Source of the DNA: Trichaptum fuscoviolaceum
Taxonomy: Eukaryota > Basidiomycota > Agaricomycetes > Hymenochaetales > Trichaptaceae
Length of the DNA: 64,000 nt
Assembly: GCA_910574455.1 (NCBI GenBank)
Contig: CAJSYZ010000003.1
Span: 1,488,001 to 1,552,000, forward strand
Direction of reading: 5' to 3'
The notes under the pieces were generated by a model that saw only the letters and a list, made by a program, of their open reading frames with translations, made no database searches and had not been told where the DNA came from. The position numbers were made by a program, and so were the translations under genes. Each line of letters starts with the position of its first letter. Within the stretch, counting starts at the first letter, position 1. Positions 35,001 to 46,799 of this stretch are shown piece by piece.

Positions 35001-35005
35001 ACTGA
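32004..35005 (+). CDS. PMT4: Dolichyl-phosphate-mannose protein O-mannosyltransferase, PMT4 type
   Basis: This ER membrane enzyme transfers mannose from dolichol phosphate to Ser/Thr of secretory proteins. Exons 32004-32278, 32328-33679, 33736-33893, 33947-34094 and 34155-35005 join in phase to 927 residues. A cytosolic Pro/Arg-rich N-terminus is followed by a first membrane helix (LLLVIMIVSAGVRLF). The lumenal loop carries the catalytic Asp-Glu (FDEVHFGKFAGKYIK). Further helices lead to a lumenal MIR region at about residues 335-540, and a C-terminal helix bundle including YFPFFLMSRQLFLHHY. The PMT4 assignment rests on the MIR type and C-terminal features and is less certain than the family. 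Unusually, after the last helix there is a hydrophilic, Glu/Ala-rich tail of about 170 residues ending in acidic DEQEEEDARSDLFADD. Confidence 0.9.
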
Positions 35006-35377
35006 TTCTTCAAGGGCATCTGGGATAACATACACATGAACTCAAAAACTAAGAAAATTAGCGTAAATTTAGATAACATTAAACACACACTTTGCACTGG
35101 ATGTATTTCAAGCTCTCGTAATTATTTATATACCTTGTGAAAACTATATTTACTCTATAAACCAGTGCATTACTAGTAGTGGACTTGTAAGATAAGAAAA
35201 GGGCTTTGAGATGACTCGGAAAAGTTTTAGTGAGTAACAATTTCGATTTTGAATTGCACTATCGATTGTACATGTGTGAAGTTGACCTTGATGGCAGCGT
35301 CTATAGATGATTTTCCCAAAGAACAGATGAGACTTAAGATAGCTTGAGGTTTTCCTTTGAACATTTGTCCATAGTTA

Positions 35378-36523
35378 TTACACACAATATCTGTGAGACC
35401 ACCGGTAAGACTTAGCACTTGTACACAATGGACGATAATAACGTACCTCCGTTCACCAAAGTCACCGAGTCCCGGGATGATATACGACTTCTCATCCAGG
35501 CCTTTGTCGATCCATCCTGTGATCTAGGAAGGCGATGTTTCAGTGTGGGGGGCTTGGAAGATAGACAGGTACTTACTACGCGAGTTTGCGGGAACCGCGA
35601 ACAGAAGTTCCCTAGGCCTTCCGGGGCTGCGATCTAGAGGATTGGGGTCATTAGATTATGGCCAATGAGGTCAAAATGGAAGGTGAGCGTACCAGATTGA
35701 TGAAGATTATACGGTTTTCCGGGACACCGTGCTCTTTCAGCACCTCGACCGCCTTGATGGCAGAGCCTCCAGTTGCTTGAAGACTTTGTAAGAGACGCGA
35801 AGCACAGTTGAGCAGGTCTGGTTTCTCACCAAGCATTGGATCCAATAGGAGGACGTAGCGGCGCGCAATATCCTCGGGGAACTGAAGCATGGTCAATAAG
35901 GTTTGCATATAACCACTAAACTTCAATGCTATACTTTGGCGTAGAAAAGCTTCGGCAACGCCGTCTCTTCATCCTAACAACACTTAGTCAGTACAAGAGG
36001 TAACTCAGAGAAGGGTTTCTTACCCTTTGAATCAATATTTTGCCTATCCGCACACTCCGACAGACCTCCCGCAGACCGGCTTCCATGGCCTGACAAACAA
36101 AGTATTGGCACACGACCATAAAGCATAGAGTTCGGCATAACACACCTCTCCGGCACGCAAGATTGACACACCACATATCTTGCCCTCGAAGCCAACACCT
36201 TCATATACCGCACCCTGTAAATAAAACGCAGATCACAAACGTGCTCAGTAATGTATAAATAGGCGCCGTGTAATCAGGCTGTAGTCCGTGCTCACCGTCG
36301 GCGTCTCAACCGTCTTGGACACGACAGGAAGATGGTTCAAGCCCTCCTCGACGAGTAGACGGATGATGCGATCCGAGTAGAACAAGAAGTCGCCTCGCGA
36401 CGTCTTCTTGTCTCGAATGATGGTGTACAACGCCTCAAGCTGTGCGGTGTGAGGCAGTGTGAACACTGATGGCGGGATTTCCGCTGGGCTCGTCTGTGTC
36501 GTTGGTGCGGTTTTTGTAGCCAT
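35378..36523 (-). CDS. FUR1: Uracil phosphoribosyltransferase
   Basis: This converts uracil and PRPP to UMP in pyrimidine salvage (cytosol). Nine exons: 36296-36523, 36146-36214, 36024-36089, 35935-35973, 35830-35881, 35693-35775, 35577-35633, 35447-35523 and 35378-35390. They join to 227 residues, near the yeast size. Visible motifs are FEGKICGVSILRAGE, AMEAGLREVCRSVRIGKILI, ALPKLFYAKFPEDIARR, the PRPP loop DPMLATGGSA (split by an intron) and the C-terminal PGLGDFGERRY. The final exon contributes only the last residues and stop in 13 bases. In the 35524-35576 intron I chose the acceptor CCTAG over a nearby CACAG because it restores ITGWIDKGL. The gene is convergent with PMT4. Confidence 0.95.
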
Positions 36524-37712
36524 TCTTTCTGGCAGTCCGGTTAGATGAGGTGTGAAGGTAGAAGATAGAGCTCAGGCCAGGTCTTAAGTATCGGATCCCA
36601 GGGCGACACTCGACCTTATCGCAGATAGAATAGACTTTTATAGTAACCATCTTCTTAGCTAATTCTGGTTCATATTATACGCCGAAAATTTTCGTTCTTG
36701 TAACGCCGAACACACTTGATAACGATTCACGACCGTCGGCCTATGCACTCGACAGAAAATACGTGAAAACCCGGTCGACAAGCCAATGCATTACAAGATA
36801 ACATCTTACATGCGAGCTGTGTGGTACTCAGGCCTGCCAATGTGTTGAACCTTCGCATCCTTCTCCCGTCAAAACAATGTCTTGAATCCATCGCCTTCAT
36901 GACCTTAGGAATTTCGAGGTATTTGGTCAGTGCCCTGAAATCCTCCCTGAACTATTTGCTTGATAGTTCTCTAGCCGCTTCAACTAGTGTCGCCCTTTTC
37001 GGACTCAGTACAATACACCCGGATTTCGTAACTTGAAGAAGGCATACGTTGTTTCTCAGCATCAACAATCTTCTGGACGACATGGCAAAGCTTGTTGCGG
37101 GCATGATGACCATGATGAGTGCGTCGGTATGTTGGCCCCGAATCAGTTCGATTGCTATGGAACTTCGGCGGCTTGAGTTCCCCCGAGTCCCCCGATGCGT
37201 GCGATGCAAGCTGATATGAATGTGCAATGCTACATAGCGACTTCTTCTAAACAAGGCGCTGCATTAGAGAGACAGGCGATCGCATCATTGACCTGCGCCA
37301 CCATCTCGCGCATCAAGGTACACTATGGCTTTCAAACTCGTTGGCTTTCGTTGAAGTTCTCGGCGAGGCAAACTCTTTGCTCCGAGTCAAAAACACGCCG
37401 AATCCAGGGGAAATGCATGGGATACCTTCAAAGGATGGCACTCATTTGAGGCGTAAAAACGTATTGGGATCTCCCCACTTAAGAGACAATGGTCGGCGCT
37501 CTCCGTCATACGCCGATCCGTGGCAATACAAATGTACTCCGCTCAAGAAAGTGATCTCCGGTTGGGTATTCTTACCTTCATATAAATCATGGTCTCTCTG
37601 CTTTGCCTTGTTCACCCCAGTACTATCAGCTGAGCATTCGCAACGCGAGAATTTTCAAATACTTTCATGCCGGAATCTTTGGTTGCCTTAGACTGGCTGA
37701 CTTCTCTTCGCG
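36524..37712. other. Gene-poor stretch upstream of UPRT
   Basis: I see no recognisable gene. Short open frames on both strands (for example minus 36952-37254) lack known motifs or consistent splicing. The region may hold relics; nothing can be named. Confidence 0.45.
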
Positions 37713-39588
37713 ATGAACAAATGGAGAAGGCAGGTTCCTCTCAATATACATTGATGTTCAATCCCTGCTAATGGTATTCGTATAGGGGATCAATGGTGAG
37801 ACAGTCTCATGTGTGCAAATGCGCAATCTAAGTCCAATTGTCCTCTTTACAGCGGCCTCCCTCGCACTCCTAGTGAGTGACAAATTCTACTTCAACGTCG
37901 ACAACCTATCAAACTCAGTATGCCACATTGAATGTCAGGGTTTTGACTGCCTTTTAACTCTGCCGGACGAGGTAGTAAACCTTGCCTTTCAACTTTACTC
38001 TTCCTCATCCATTCTACTTACTGGATGTGATCATTTACTATTTTCAGGTTCAGTACGTCTGGCGCTCACGCATGGGTATTGGGAAAGCTTTATATTTAGC
38101 AACTCGTTATATGGGGTTTTCTGACACTATTGTGGTGATGTTCTGTGCGCACGTACACCCGCTTCTTGGGCAGAGGACTGATGATACCTGACTACACTTC
38201 TTACATGCAACCGCCTTCAATATGGACTTCTGTGTAGTTTCCCTCTACCCTAACTTGAATCCGTCTGTGAGTGTTAATAATAGCATTGCTTATCGCATAA
38301 CATTAACATAGATTCCCTGTTCGTTAGACGTGTCGACGTTTACAAATGGCTCAATCCTGTGGGTTGACAATATCTTCATATATTGGATATTGTGCATAAC
38401 TGAACGAACGTAGGGCTTATACTGAGCGGGATGATTGTAGCAGAACGTACGTCTCTTGATGGCCTGAACGCGATGACCAGCTCAATATGTTTGAGACAGT
38501 TATAATGGCCGTCCGAACTTACGCTCTATGCTGCCAATCCCGTATATTGGGTTACTTACTGTGCATCACCGGTATAGTGAGTGGCTAGTGAAACGATGAA
38601 CCGAACAGATTTCACTAATGATTCCGAGAAGACGGCTGTATTGGGTAGTATAATTGCTGAATATTTCAGTACTCGAGAACTCGCCTGTAAGTTGGCTTTC
38701 CTTATTATCCTTTTTCTCTGAAACAGTAGCGACAGTTCAGCCATCACCGGTTCCCAACATCGTATCATGCCTCCCTGCTAACACGAGGGAGAAAGACTGG
38801 ATTGCCCTTCTACTTCTTGTGCTCCTTGAACTTGGTGTGTGGCATTGAATGACTCACTCTATATTTGTGAATAATTGGTCGTAGTCGTGCTAGTTTTGAC
38901 TCTGTGGATAACCGCCATTCGAGGTCAGTGATCGACCAAGTTGATGTAGAGCTTGACTTGAACCAATAGATCTTAGTCAACGAACGACATAGCCCGCTCT
39001 TACACGTAATCTATATGGATGGTACGATAAATGTCTCAGTTATATGCATTTCATTACTCTAAGCTCGCATTCAGGGATTATTTACTTTATTGCTGCTTTC
39101 GGTAAGCTGCGTGTATGATTTTGCTACCATCACCATCACTTACAGTAGCACAAATCAGCGACTTCAATCACAAACATAACACTTCTTCAGGTCTCACATG
39201 TAGGTTACTTGGCACCATCTCATGTCATGATCTTGCTAATGCTAGTAGGCAACACAGGCCAATCTTATATCGTGCGTTGAACTCTGTGATCAATGTATTC
39301 CAGCTTTGACCATGACACTTCAGCATGCAACGTGTCCTACACTCAAACCTATCAGCGCGGATTATTCTCGATATCCGCGCTACTTCGGCGGCCTATTTAG
39401 AAGATAATGAGCCAGAAATATCGACGATTAAATGCGCATCCCTTAGCAAGAGTCGACGTGATCGCTCTGGGTATCAGCCGGAAAGTGATCATCATGACAT
39501 GCGAAGCTCGTCCTCATTCTGTCACCAGATCCTAAGTGACAATTGCATTCCAGTAAGTCAGGGTTTCCCGACCATAGTCAATCACTAA
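37713..39588 (+). CDS. DUF6533-type multi-pass membrane protein gene, integrity uncertain
   Basis: This looks like one of the many basidiomycete DUF6533 proteins (seven or so membrane helices, function unknown). Coding blocks in order are LFTAASLALL (to 37872); FDCLLTLPDE (37939-37971); VQYVWRSRMGIGKALYLATR (from 38048); LILSGMIVAE (about 38412-38440); MAVRTYALCCQSRILGYLL (about 38500-38560); VQPSPVPNIVSCLPANTREK (about 38730-38790) and the helix WIALLLLVLLEL; VLVLTLW near 38890; MDGIIYFIAAF (39010-39100, across an intron); and RVLHSNLSARIILDIR from about 39328. This matches the family order as I know it. Several joins between 38140 and 38420 do not give a clean phase, so the gene may be decayed or my introns wrong. 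The start and end shown are approximate. Confidence 0.5.
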
Positions 39589-39917
39589 GATTGAGAATCT
39601 ATGCACAGGGTGAAGGCAGTCTACGCCGGTTTAGTCGATAGTTCTCTTTAAACGAGCGGGTTCCTCTTCAGTTATTTAAGTAGTATGTATTAGGAGCTAT
39701 GGTGCTTTAACAACCGAGTCCTTGAAGGACTTCAGCCAGCCATAGAGATTCCATTACTGCTGGATTTCAAACGGATAAGGTTTAGGTTTCTTATTAAAGT
39801 TCGGGGATGATCGGCGCCCTAACTTGGAACGAATTCCGCCACGGTGATCCCGTCTTGAATCTTGATAACGAACCTCCAACTTGAAGCAACTTGAATGCGC
39901 TCTCCTTAGAACAAAAA
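39589..39917. other. Short intergenic stretch before serine racemase
   Basis: There are 329 bases without a supported gene. This presumably holds the racemase promoter. Confidence 0.4.
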
Positions 39918-41159
39918 ATGAATACTCCGGATGTCTCACTCGCAGATGTGCGCTCTGCAGCAGGACGAATCAAGCGAGTAATGGGATTTGTGGAGACGAA
40001 TATCTTTTCCGCTGATCTTATTTGAAGGCAGTACATTCACCGGACACCGGTTACAAACTCCAAAACTGTTGATAGGATGGCTTCATCAGACTCAGATGTC
40101 GCTTTGAAGGTGCTCATGAAATGCGAGAACCTTCAGAAGGTTGGAGGTAAATACATACACTCACAAAAGTAGTATTACCTGAGCTTCCAAAAACAGCGTT
40201 CAAGATTCGAGGTGCAACAAACGCTGTTGTCTCTCTGCTAGAAGATATGAAGTCGGAAGAAGAGAAGAAGAGACTTAGTGTGATAACGCACTCCTCTGGA
40301 AACCATGCGCAAGCCCTTGCGCTCGCCTCACAGGAGCTGGGCGTGTCTTGCCAGATTGTTATGCCCTCAAACTCGGCCTCAGTTAAGAAGAGTGCAGTCC
40401 GAGGGTACGGTGCAACCGTCACCGAATGCGTACCAACACTACAGGCACGAGAAGACGGTGTGAAAGAGATAATGGACAGGATGCGTAGCGAAGGGCAGGA
40501 AATTGTCCTGATCCCTCCGTATGATGATGTCCGGATTATAGCCGGGCAAGGAACTCTTGCGCTCGAATTCATTGAGCAAGCGAAAGAATCCGGAGACGAA
40601 CTCGATGTACTCATCACTCCAGTGGGTGGGGGTGGCATGCTCTCAGGCTGTGCTATTGCTGCAAAAGGCATCGATTCCGGAATCTGGGTCGTTGGAGCCG
40701 AGCCAGCAGAGGCAGACGATGCATACAGGTCATTCAAGTCGAAGACTTTCGTCCCTTCTGTCAACCCCAACACTATCGCCGATGGCCTTCGAACTTCACT
40801 TGGCGATCTAACATTTCCAACAATTCTGAAGTACGTTGATGCAATACACACGGTTTCCGAAGACGAAATCATGTGAGTTACGATTGAGAGCCAGATTTCT
40901 TTTACCTAGAGACATACTGATGACATTGCGGTAAAGACGCGCGATGAAACTCGTATATGAGCGGGTGAAGCTTGTCATAGAGCCCAGCTCAGCGGTCACA
41001 TTGGCTGTTGTATTATATTCATCAGAATTTCGAGCTAGTCTCAACGACATCGCTCAGAAAAGAGGGAAGAACGGCAGTTTGAACGTTGGTATTGTCTTCA
41101 GTGGGGGGAACGTCGATTTGGCTACCTTGTCGGACTTGTTTAAGCGTATCAAAATGTGA
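39918..41159 (+). CDS. Serine racemase / PLP-dependent serine-threonine dehydratase
   Basis: This is a fold-type II PLP enzyme. Its closest well-known relatives are serine racemase and the fungal threo-3-hydroxyaspartate or L-threo dehydratases (SRY1-like), and sequence alone does not decide between them. Exons 39918-39977, 40032-40146, 40197-40872 and 40937-41159 give 357 residues. The PLP lysine is Lys61 in AFKIRGATNA, the substrate loop is HSSGNHAQALA (residues 90-100), and the phosphate-binding glycine loop is PVGGGGMLSGCA. The sequence YIHRTPVTNSKTVDR near the N-terminus is typical. The intron inside the PLP motif (40147-40196) divides GCG of Ala59. It converges with the DUF4139 gene, 89 bases apart. 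Confidence 0.9.
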
Positions 41160-41248
41160 ATGAAGCTAATTACTCTCGGTACTACAGGAACTAAGGATTA
41201 CTCCCCCAAAACTCAACCAGCTGGTGAAGTATGCCACCCATTCCTTGA

Positions 41249-43240
41249 TCACTGTTTCGCCCATTCAACACCTGCCGGAGCGCTAATTTCCCATGATAGC
41301 GAGAGATCGGCTGTAGAACTGGGTTCAATGGTACAGACCCATTCCAACATGCCCTGTGCAGACTCCATATCCAACCCTTCGGAAGATAGACTTGACAAGT
41401 CGCCGTTCTCGACTGCTTTCCAGTTTGTCCAGCGTACAGAAACCCCCTCTTTCAGGACGTTCTCCTTGTCCTTCTGGAGGGCCTTCGGTTCCAGTAGCAA
41501 AACCTTGATCTTTGCATCACGAGAAACAGGGATTTGCTCCCTCACGATTAGTTTCGAGACAGGGGCAAGACGTGTGTTTTTCACACTGATCTTCTGCTCG
41601 GACATCGTGTTGTTTGTTCTGGCTGTAAGGAGACCGTTCCCGGCTGTTCTGGACTTGGTAGTCCGAGGATGATACGTGACGCGAATGGCGGGATCAACGC
41701 CCAAAGAACAGGAAAAGCTCTCTTGCTGACTGACATGCTATTGTAACAAAGCGTCAGCTATAATTTCACACCGACATTGACTAACGATGTACTCACTGGG
41801 ATGTTCGACTTTGCCACGAAACTTCCATTCAGAAACACATTGGCCTGCCCACCCAGAAGGACATACTTGGACGTGTTTTTGACTCGACACTGGAGGAAGA
41901 CACTAGGGATTTCCTTCGGCACTGTGACCCATTCGAGATCGACCGAGTCGAACGACAATTCAGCGATAGAAACCTTGTGTGTTTGCTGCGCATCGTCCGA
42001 GTCACTCGGGATTGTTGACAGGCCAGGGATGGAAAATGTAGTGGAGACCGCACCTGCAGTCGCTTCTGAGTCGCGAGCGCGGAAGAAACTGGGTGGCGCA
42101 GCCATTACCATTGGAGAATCCTGAACAGTCGCAGTGCGCTTCTTCATCGGAGAGTCAAGAGCGAGTCCCATGTCTTCATCCGACTCTTCCTCTTCGGCGA
42201 CCGGCCGACGTGCGCTCGCATGAGCAAATCTGGCCATTGTGACCATGGGCATGGGCCGGGGAGGTGCAGCCATTTTCAGCACGGGACGCACTTTCTCTCC
42301 AATCCAGTACGGACTCAGTGAAGGCACCTTAGTACCCTGGAGAGGCGAGGCCGTGCTCAATGTTAATGCCACGCCGGTCCAATCTTCGCCAGACCTTTGA
42401 GATATAGATGCACGATAATGCAGCGAAACTGCACTCTGACTCTTGGAATCACTTGCCACTGATGCACGAAGGTCGTACTGTGGTGTCCATGACGCGTCGG
42501 ATACGACATAGGTGAGAGAGAGTTCAACAGGTCCTTGACTGTCGGCCGATACGATGATTGTTACACGAGTTCCGCGCTTGCGTATACTTTCTTCGTCAGC
42601 GTTTACAGCCTTCCGCTTCTCGTTTTCTTCCTTCTGAAGAGCTGAAAGCTGCTCAGAGAGAACCGCCGTTGAATCATCGATTTTGTTCTTTCTCGAGGAA
42701 TAGACCTCGAGGAACGACTCGAGCTTTGCGGAATCAACACTAGCGGCATTGAGTGTCTTCGAGTATTCCTTCAATACATCGGTTTGTTGCTTGAGGATTT
42801 CAAGCTGCGCTTTGACCTTCCTTTGACGAGCTCTAAGGTCTGCGAACGAATCGTCATGTTGAGAATGGTCGTAAGCCGGTGGAGGGTCTGGAAGAGGGAA
42901 TTAAAAAAAGTCCTTGTTCGAATCGAGGGAAATAATAATTTTACGATAAATGACATCGAAAATTGTGGCATTTCCGATCCCGTCCACTCGGATTGAGTCT
43001 TCCATAAGACATGTAGGCAAGTTCTTCACCTCCACATCATTTTGACCCTCGTGAAGGTCAACCGTGATTTTCCTATTGACCTTTCCAAAACCAAAATGAA
43101 CAAGAAGCTCGGTCCGGGTATCAGAAGCGGCTCACCTCTGCACGGTCCGTCTGAAAGACGGTCACAGAATAGACCGGATTTTTGTTCGCATCGTATTCGA
43201 TCACGAATTGACTAGAAGTGCTGGGTTCCATAGTTGCCAT
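41249..43240 (-). CDS. DUF4139 domain protein (mucoidy inhibitor-like)
   Basis: Exons 43136-43240, 42945-43080, 41797-42887 and 41249-41737 give 606 residues. The N-terminal domain (VTVFQTDRAE, VEVKNLPTCLMEDSIRVDG) is the DUF4140-like part. A coiled coil follows (DLRARQRKVKAQLEILKQQ). The DUF4139 beta domain then contains LTYVVSDASWTPQYDLRA, GEDWTGVALTLSTASP and CRVKNTSKYVLLGGQANVFL. Fungal members have this architecture, but the biochemical function is unknown. I took the upstream in-frame ATG at 43240 (MATMEPS); 43231 is an alternative. The linker at about residues 340-400 is acidic and disordered looking. Confidence 0.88.
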
Positions 43241-43613
43241 GGGGGTTGTTGGACTGTCTGTATAAGTCCTCACGATGAAGCTCTTGAGTCTTTATATCAT
43301 TTACAGATGACTTGGCGTCCGGTGCCGGTCGCACTGCACCGGATTCAGGCACACTTACATGCAAACCATAGAAGAGAAAGAATACGCGAGACGTAAGAAA
43401 TGCACTAATGCTGTCAGTGACTGTATGAAGCCCGGGCCAAGCGTTACCTGCGATGGAACTCACTTGACCCAACACACGCGTACTACACCATAGTGCAATA
43501 TTAACGAAAGACACGAGTCACTCGGAAAATGAAGGGATCTTAAGTGAGTTCAGGAATAACAGTCTCTCAAATATACATACGGTGAAGAAACTACAAGTCG
43601 ACTGATAATGTGA

Positions 43614-44347
43614 TCATAGTTGCACCTCCCGTACGCCATCTTTATCCACAACCTTCACTTTGTAGGCAGAAGGAGCAACAACCAAACGCTTCGAGACCTC
43701 GTCAATACAACGCTTGAGAGTGGCAAGACCCTCGTCAAGGTTTGCATTTGGGTTATGGTAGCTACATATAATGTTTAGTGGATAGAAATATTACATAGAA
43801 CAGGAACCGTACCGATCGAGTAAACTCAGTGCGAAGTAGCTACCATAACCATGTGCAGCAAATGGCACCTCCACCATTGTTCCCAAGTAATCGACCCAAT
43901 ACAATTTCGGCGTGCCACCTAACTCCTCCTGGCCTTCCACGATAGCTGCTTTGCTCGTATCGAACCCCCCGACTAGAAGATTCACAGAGTATGGTTTTCT
44001 TGACCGCAGTGAGTCCGCGAGTGCCCGACGAATCCATGAAGCAGCAGATGATGGGCGTAGTTCGTGGACGTGGCGGATTTGGTGTAAACGTAGATTTCGC
44101 TCAACATATTCAGCGAATTGAACAGTGTCCCCTACCAGTACATAGCACATAATTAGTAAGAAGGATGCCCTTTGTTCAGAGATAGTCTCTGCCCACCTGG
44201 TTCCCCAGAGTAAGTCATAACCAGGTGAGGACCCAGTGTCTTCGTCTTATCCTCGTCAGACTTCATTTTCACAATGGACCTCGCCGCTGTCGTATCTGAA
44301 GCGACAATAACATAGCCTTTTCCAATGAGTGCAAATGAACACTCCAT
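43614..44347 (-). CDS. PRE1: 20S proteasome subunit beta-4 (PSMB2/Pre1 type)
   Basis: This encodes a structural, non-catalytic beta subunit of the 20S core. Exons 44197-44347, 43813-44131 and 43614-43761 give 205 residues, the normal size. The start MECSFALIGKGYVIVASDT lacks the Thr propeptide cleavage site of active subunits. Typical features are GEPGDTVQFAEYVERNL, RSRKPYSVNLLVGG, LYWVDYLGTM and PFAAHGYGSYFALSLLDRY. The C-terminal exon adds CIDEVSKRLVVAPS and KVKVVDKDGV. It lies between the DUF4139 gene and ADE2 on the same strand. Confidence 0.95.
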
Positions 44348-44424
44348 GTTGTTTGAGCTAGAGTAAGAGAAGAGAGGAAGTAAAGTTGGATGCGCTGTTC
44401 ACGTCTGCGTTTAGTACATATGCC

Positions 44425-44455
44425 TGACGCGTCCTCGAGCTTTGAGGACGCGTCA
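44425..44455. promoter_or_regulatory. Palindrome with two ACGCGT (MCB-like) sites upstream of PRE1
   Basis: A 12-base perfect inverted repeat TGACGCGTCCTC flanks a 7-base loop, about 80-110 bases upstream of the PRE1 start. Each arm carries ACGCGT, the core bound by MBF in yeasts. It could equally act as a hairpin terminator-like element between ADE2 and PRE1; function is inferred. Confidence 0.4.
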
Positions 44456-44590
44456 CTTACATGCTTATCTAATCCTCTTCGCGTACCACCATTGTAATTC
44501 GTAGAGAAGCAGAAGAAAATCTGTAACTTGTAGACACTACATGTAAAGTACAAAACAGGATTGTATTACAGTTCTCATCTTGAGCCTTTT

Positions 44591-46538
44591 TTACTTCTTC
44601 ACATAATTCTCCCAGCCAATTTCCTCCAACCTCAATATCTTCGATGACACCTCGATTTCCTGTTTTTTCAAGAATGCATCCATCGCATCGAGAAGTGACG
44701 GCACGCTAGCACTAAGTATACGAACGGCAAGAAGCGCCGCATTTGTGCTGTTATTGATGGCAACAGTAGCAACTGGTATGCCGCGCTGAGCACAGATGTC
44801 AGTACACGCTTTTCACTAAGGTTGCAGTCACGTACCGGCATTTGTACAATGCTATACAGGGAGTCTACTCCATCGAGTGTGCTTCCCTTTACTGGAACAC
44901 CAATCACTGGTAGGGAGGTCATGGCAGCGACCATGCCCGGAAGGTGAGCAGCGCCGCCAGCGCCAGCAATGATCACTCGAAGCCCACGTGCAGCCGCACC
45001 ACGCGCGTACTCCGACATGCGCTCTGGCGTTCGATGTGCAGACACGATAGTGAGCTCGTATGGCACACCAAAATTGTCAAGGATGCGTGCCGCAGTGATC
45101 ATAACTGGCAAGTCGGAGTCAGAGCCCATGATGATACCTACAAGAGGATAGGCAGACGATTTGCCTGAACCAGGAGACGGGACAAGAGGCGCGTAGTCCG
45201 TTGAATCTGCGGTAGCGTCTGGGAGAGCCTGAAGTAAAGGTCTGAGATTCTCCCGCACGAAGGCTTCGGTGTCTCCGACTATTGTGATATGACCCATCTT
45301 GCGGCCTTTGCGACACTCCTTCTTTCCGTACAAATGGACTGACGCGCCAGGGACATTGAGTGCTGCCTGTGTCACCGTCAGTACCTCGTCCATTGAGCTC
45401 GAGTAACCGAGGAGATTGAGCATAGCCGCGGAAGGCACTTTCAGAGACGTTAGGCCTAAGGGAAGGGAGAGGATGGCGCGGAGATGATTCTCAAATTGAG
45501 AAGTATAACAAGCCTCAATAGTGTAGTGGCCTGAGTTATGTGGGCGGGGAGCAATTTCGTTTATGAGTAACGAATCTGTGTTTGGTGATTAGCTGTATAT
45601 ATCAATCCGTACGAGAAAGACGAACCATCTTCCAGCAAAAACATCTCGACTCCAAAAATGCCCGCACCGGTAAACGTGATGACTGTGTCCTCAGCTAGCT
45701 TACGAGCTTTGGTCAAGACAGCAGGATTTGCATGGCGCAGAGGAGCGAAGACCAGATGGCATATATTGTCTTTTTGCACCGTCTCAACAACCGGATAAGA
45801 TCGAACCTCTCCGGAAGTAGTCCGGACTACCATGACTGCAACCTCTTTTGCAAGCTTCATTAGACGCTCGGCATACAAAGGTCTATTTCCCAACGCCGAT
45901 ATCGCTTCCTCCGCTTTCGAGAGATCGTTCAACACATAGTTCCCTCGACCGTCGTAGGCAAACGTGCGGCTCTTGAGCATTAAAGGCAGGCCAAGCTTAC
46001 TGGCCGCATCCCGAATCCCATTTGGTGTTGAATCAACACTGATGAAGTCTGCGACGGGTAGACCGTAGCTTCGAAGGTGCTCCTTCTGCACATATTTATC
46101 TTGGATTACTCGGATCGTGGACGGACTCGGATGTATCTCAACATTTGTCGTCCTCGCGACCTCTTCGAGGGTATCGACATTCACATGTTCAATCTCGACA
46201 GTCAGGACGTCCACTTTCGAGGCAAGCTCTCGTATTTTTGCTGAGTCGGTAAACGATCCATCGATGTGATTGAGGTGTGGAGGGTTCGATAGGACTTGCT
46301 TAGCCGGCGCTTGCTCTCCAACGTCGAGTATAACTACATCGACATTGAGCAAGGATGCCGGGACAGCCAGCATTCTCCCTAGCTGCCCTCCGCCTACGCC
46401 CTACGATTCAATGATAGTCAACCCGAGAAGCAATAGATTTCTATAACATAATTCCAGTAAGCATCAGCTTTGTGCGGAGAGTGTAGGAAAGACAAGAAAC
46501 CCACTCCCACCTAGTATTCCAACTTTTCTTTTCTCCAT
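44591..46538 (-). CDS. ADE2: Phosphoribosylaminoimidazole carboxylase (ADE2)
   Basis: This is a bifunctional purine-synthesis enzyme converting AIR to CAIR. Exons 46511-46538, 45626-46393, 44836-45575 and 44591-44785 give 576 residues. The N-terminal ATP-grasp half (PurK-like) has [36 protein letters not shown] and [14 protein letters not shown]. The C-terminal PurE-like half has [27 protein letters not shown] and [13 protein letters not shown]. The first intron is long for this genome (117 bases), and its acceptor was chosen to restore GGGQLGRM across the junction. The gene is divergent from URB1. Confidence 0.96.
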
Positions 46539-46799
46539 CCCTAAGTCGCTAACAAGCAGAGGCCGAGGAGTCTAGATAAACAAAGAAGCAGTTACGAGTG
46601 GAGGATACGACGATGGGCGAAAACTTCTACAACTTGAACTAAAACTGACTAGTAAACTTGAATGCGTTTGTTATGTAAGCACAATTTATCGACTTCAAGG
46701 ACTCGCAAGCAATGCTACTTTTTATGACCACCAAGGAGCTCGTAAATCCTCGACAGCCTTGCTCACTCTTCCAAGCAAGGGCCTTTTATTTTCCCTGTT
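46539..46799. promoter_or_regulatory. Shared divergent promoter region of ADE2 and URB1
   Basis: Only 261 bases separate the ADE2 and URB1 start codons, so upstream elements must overlap. No clear TATA box is visible on either strand. No TGACTC (Gcn4-type) or TTGACT-like site stands out beyond single partial matches. Confidence 0.5.
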
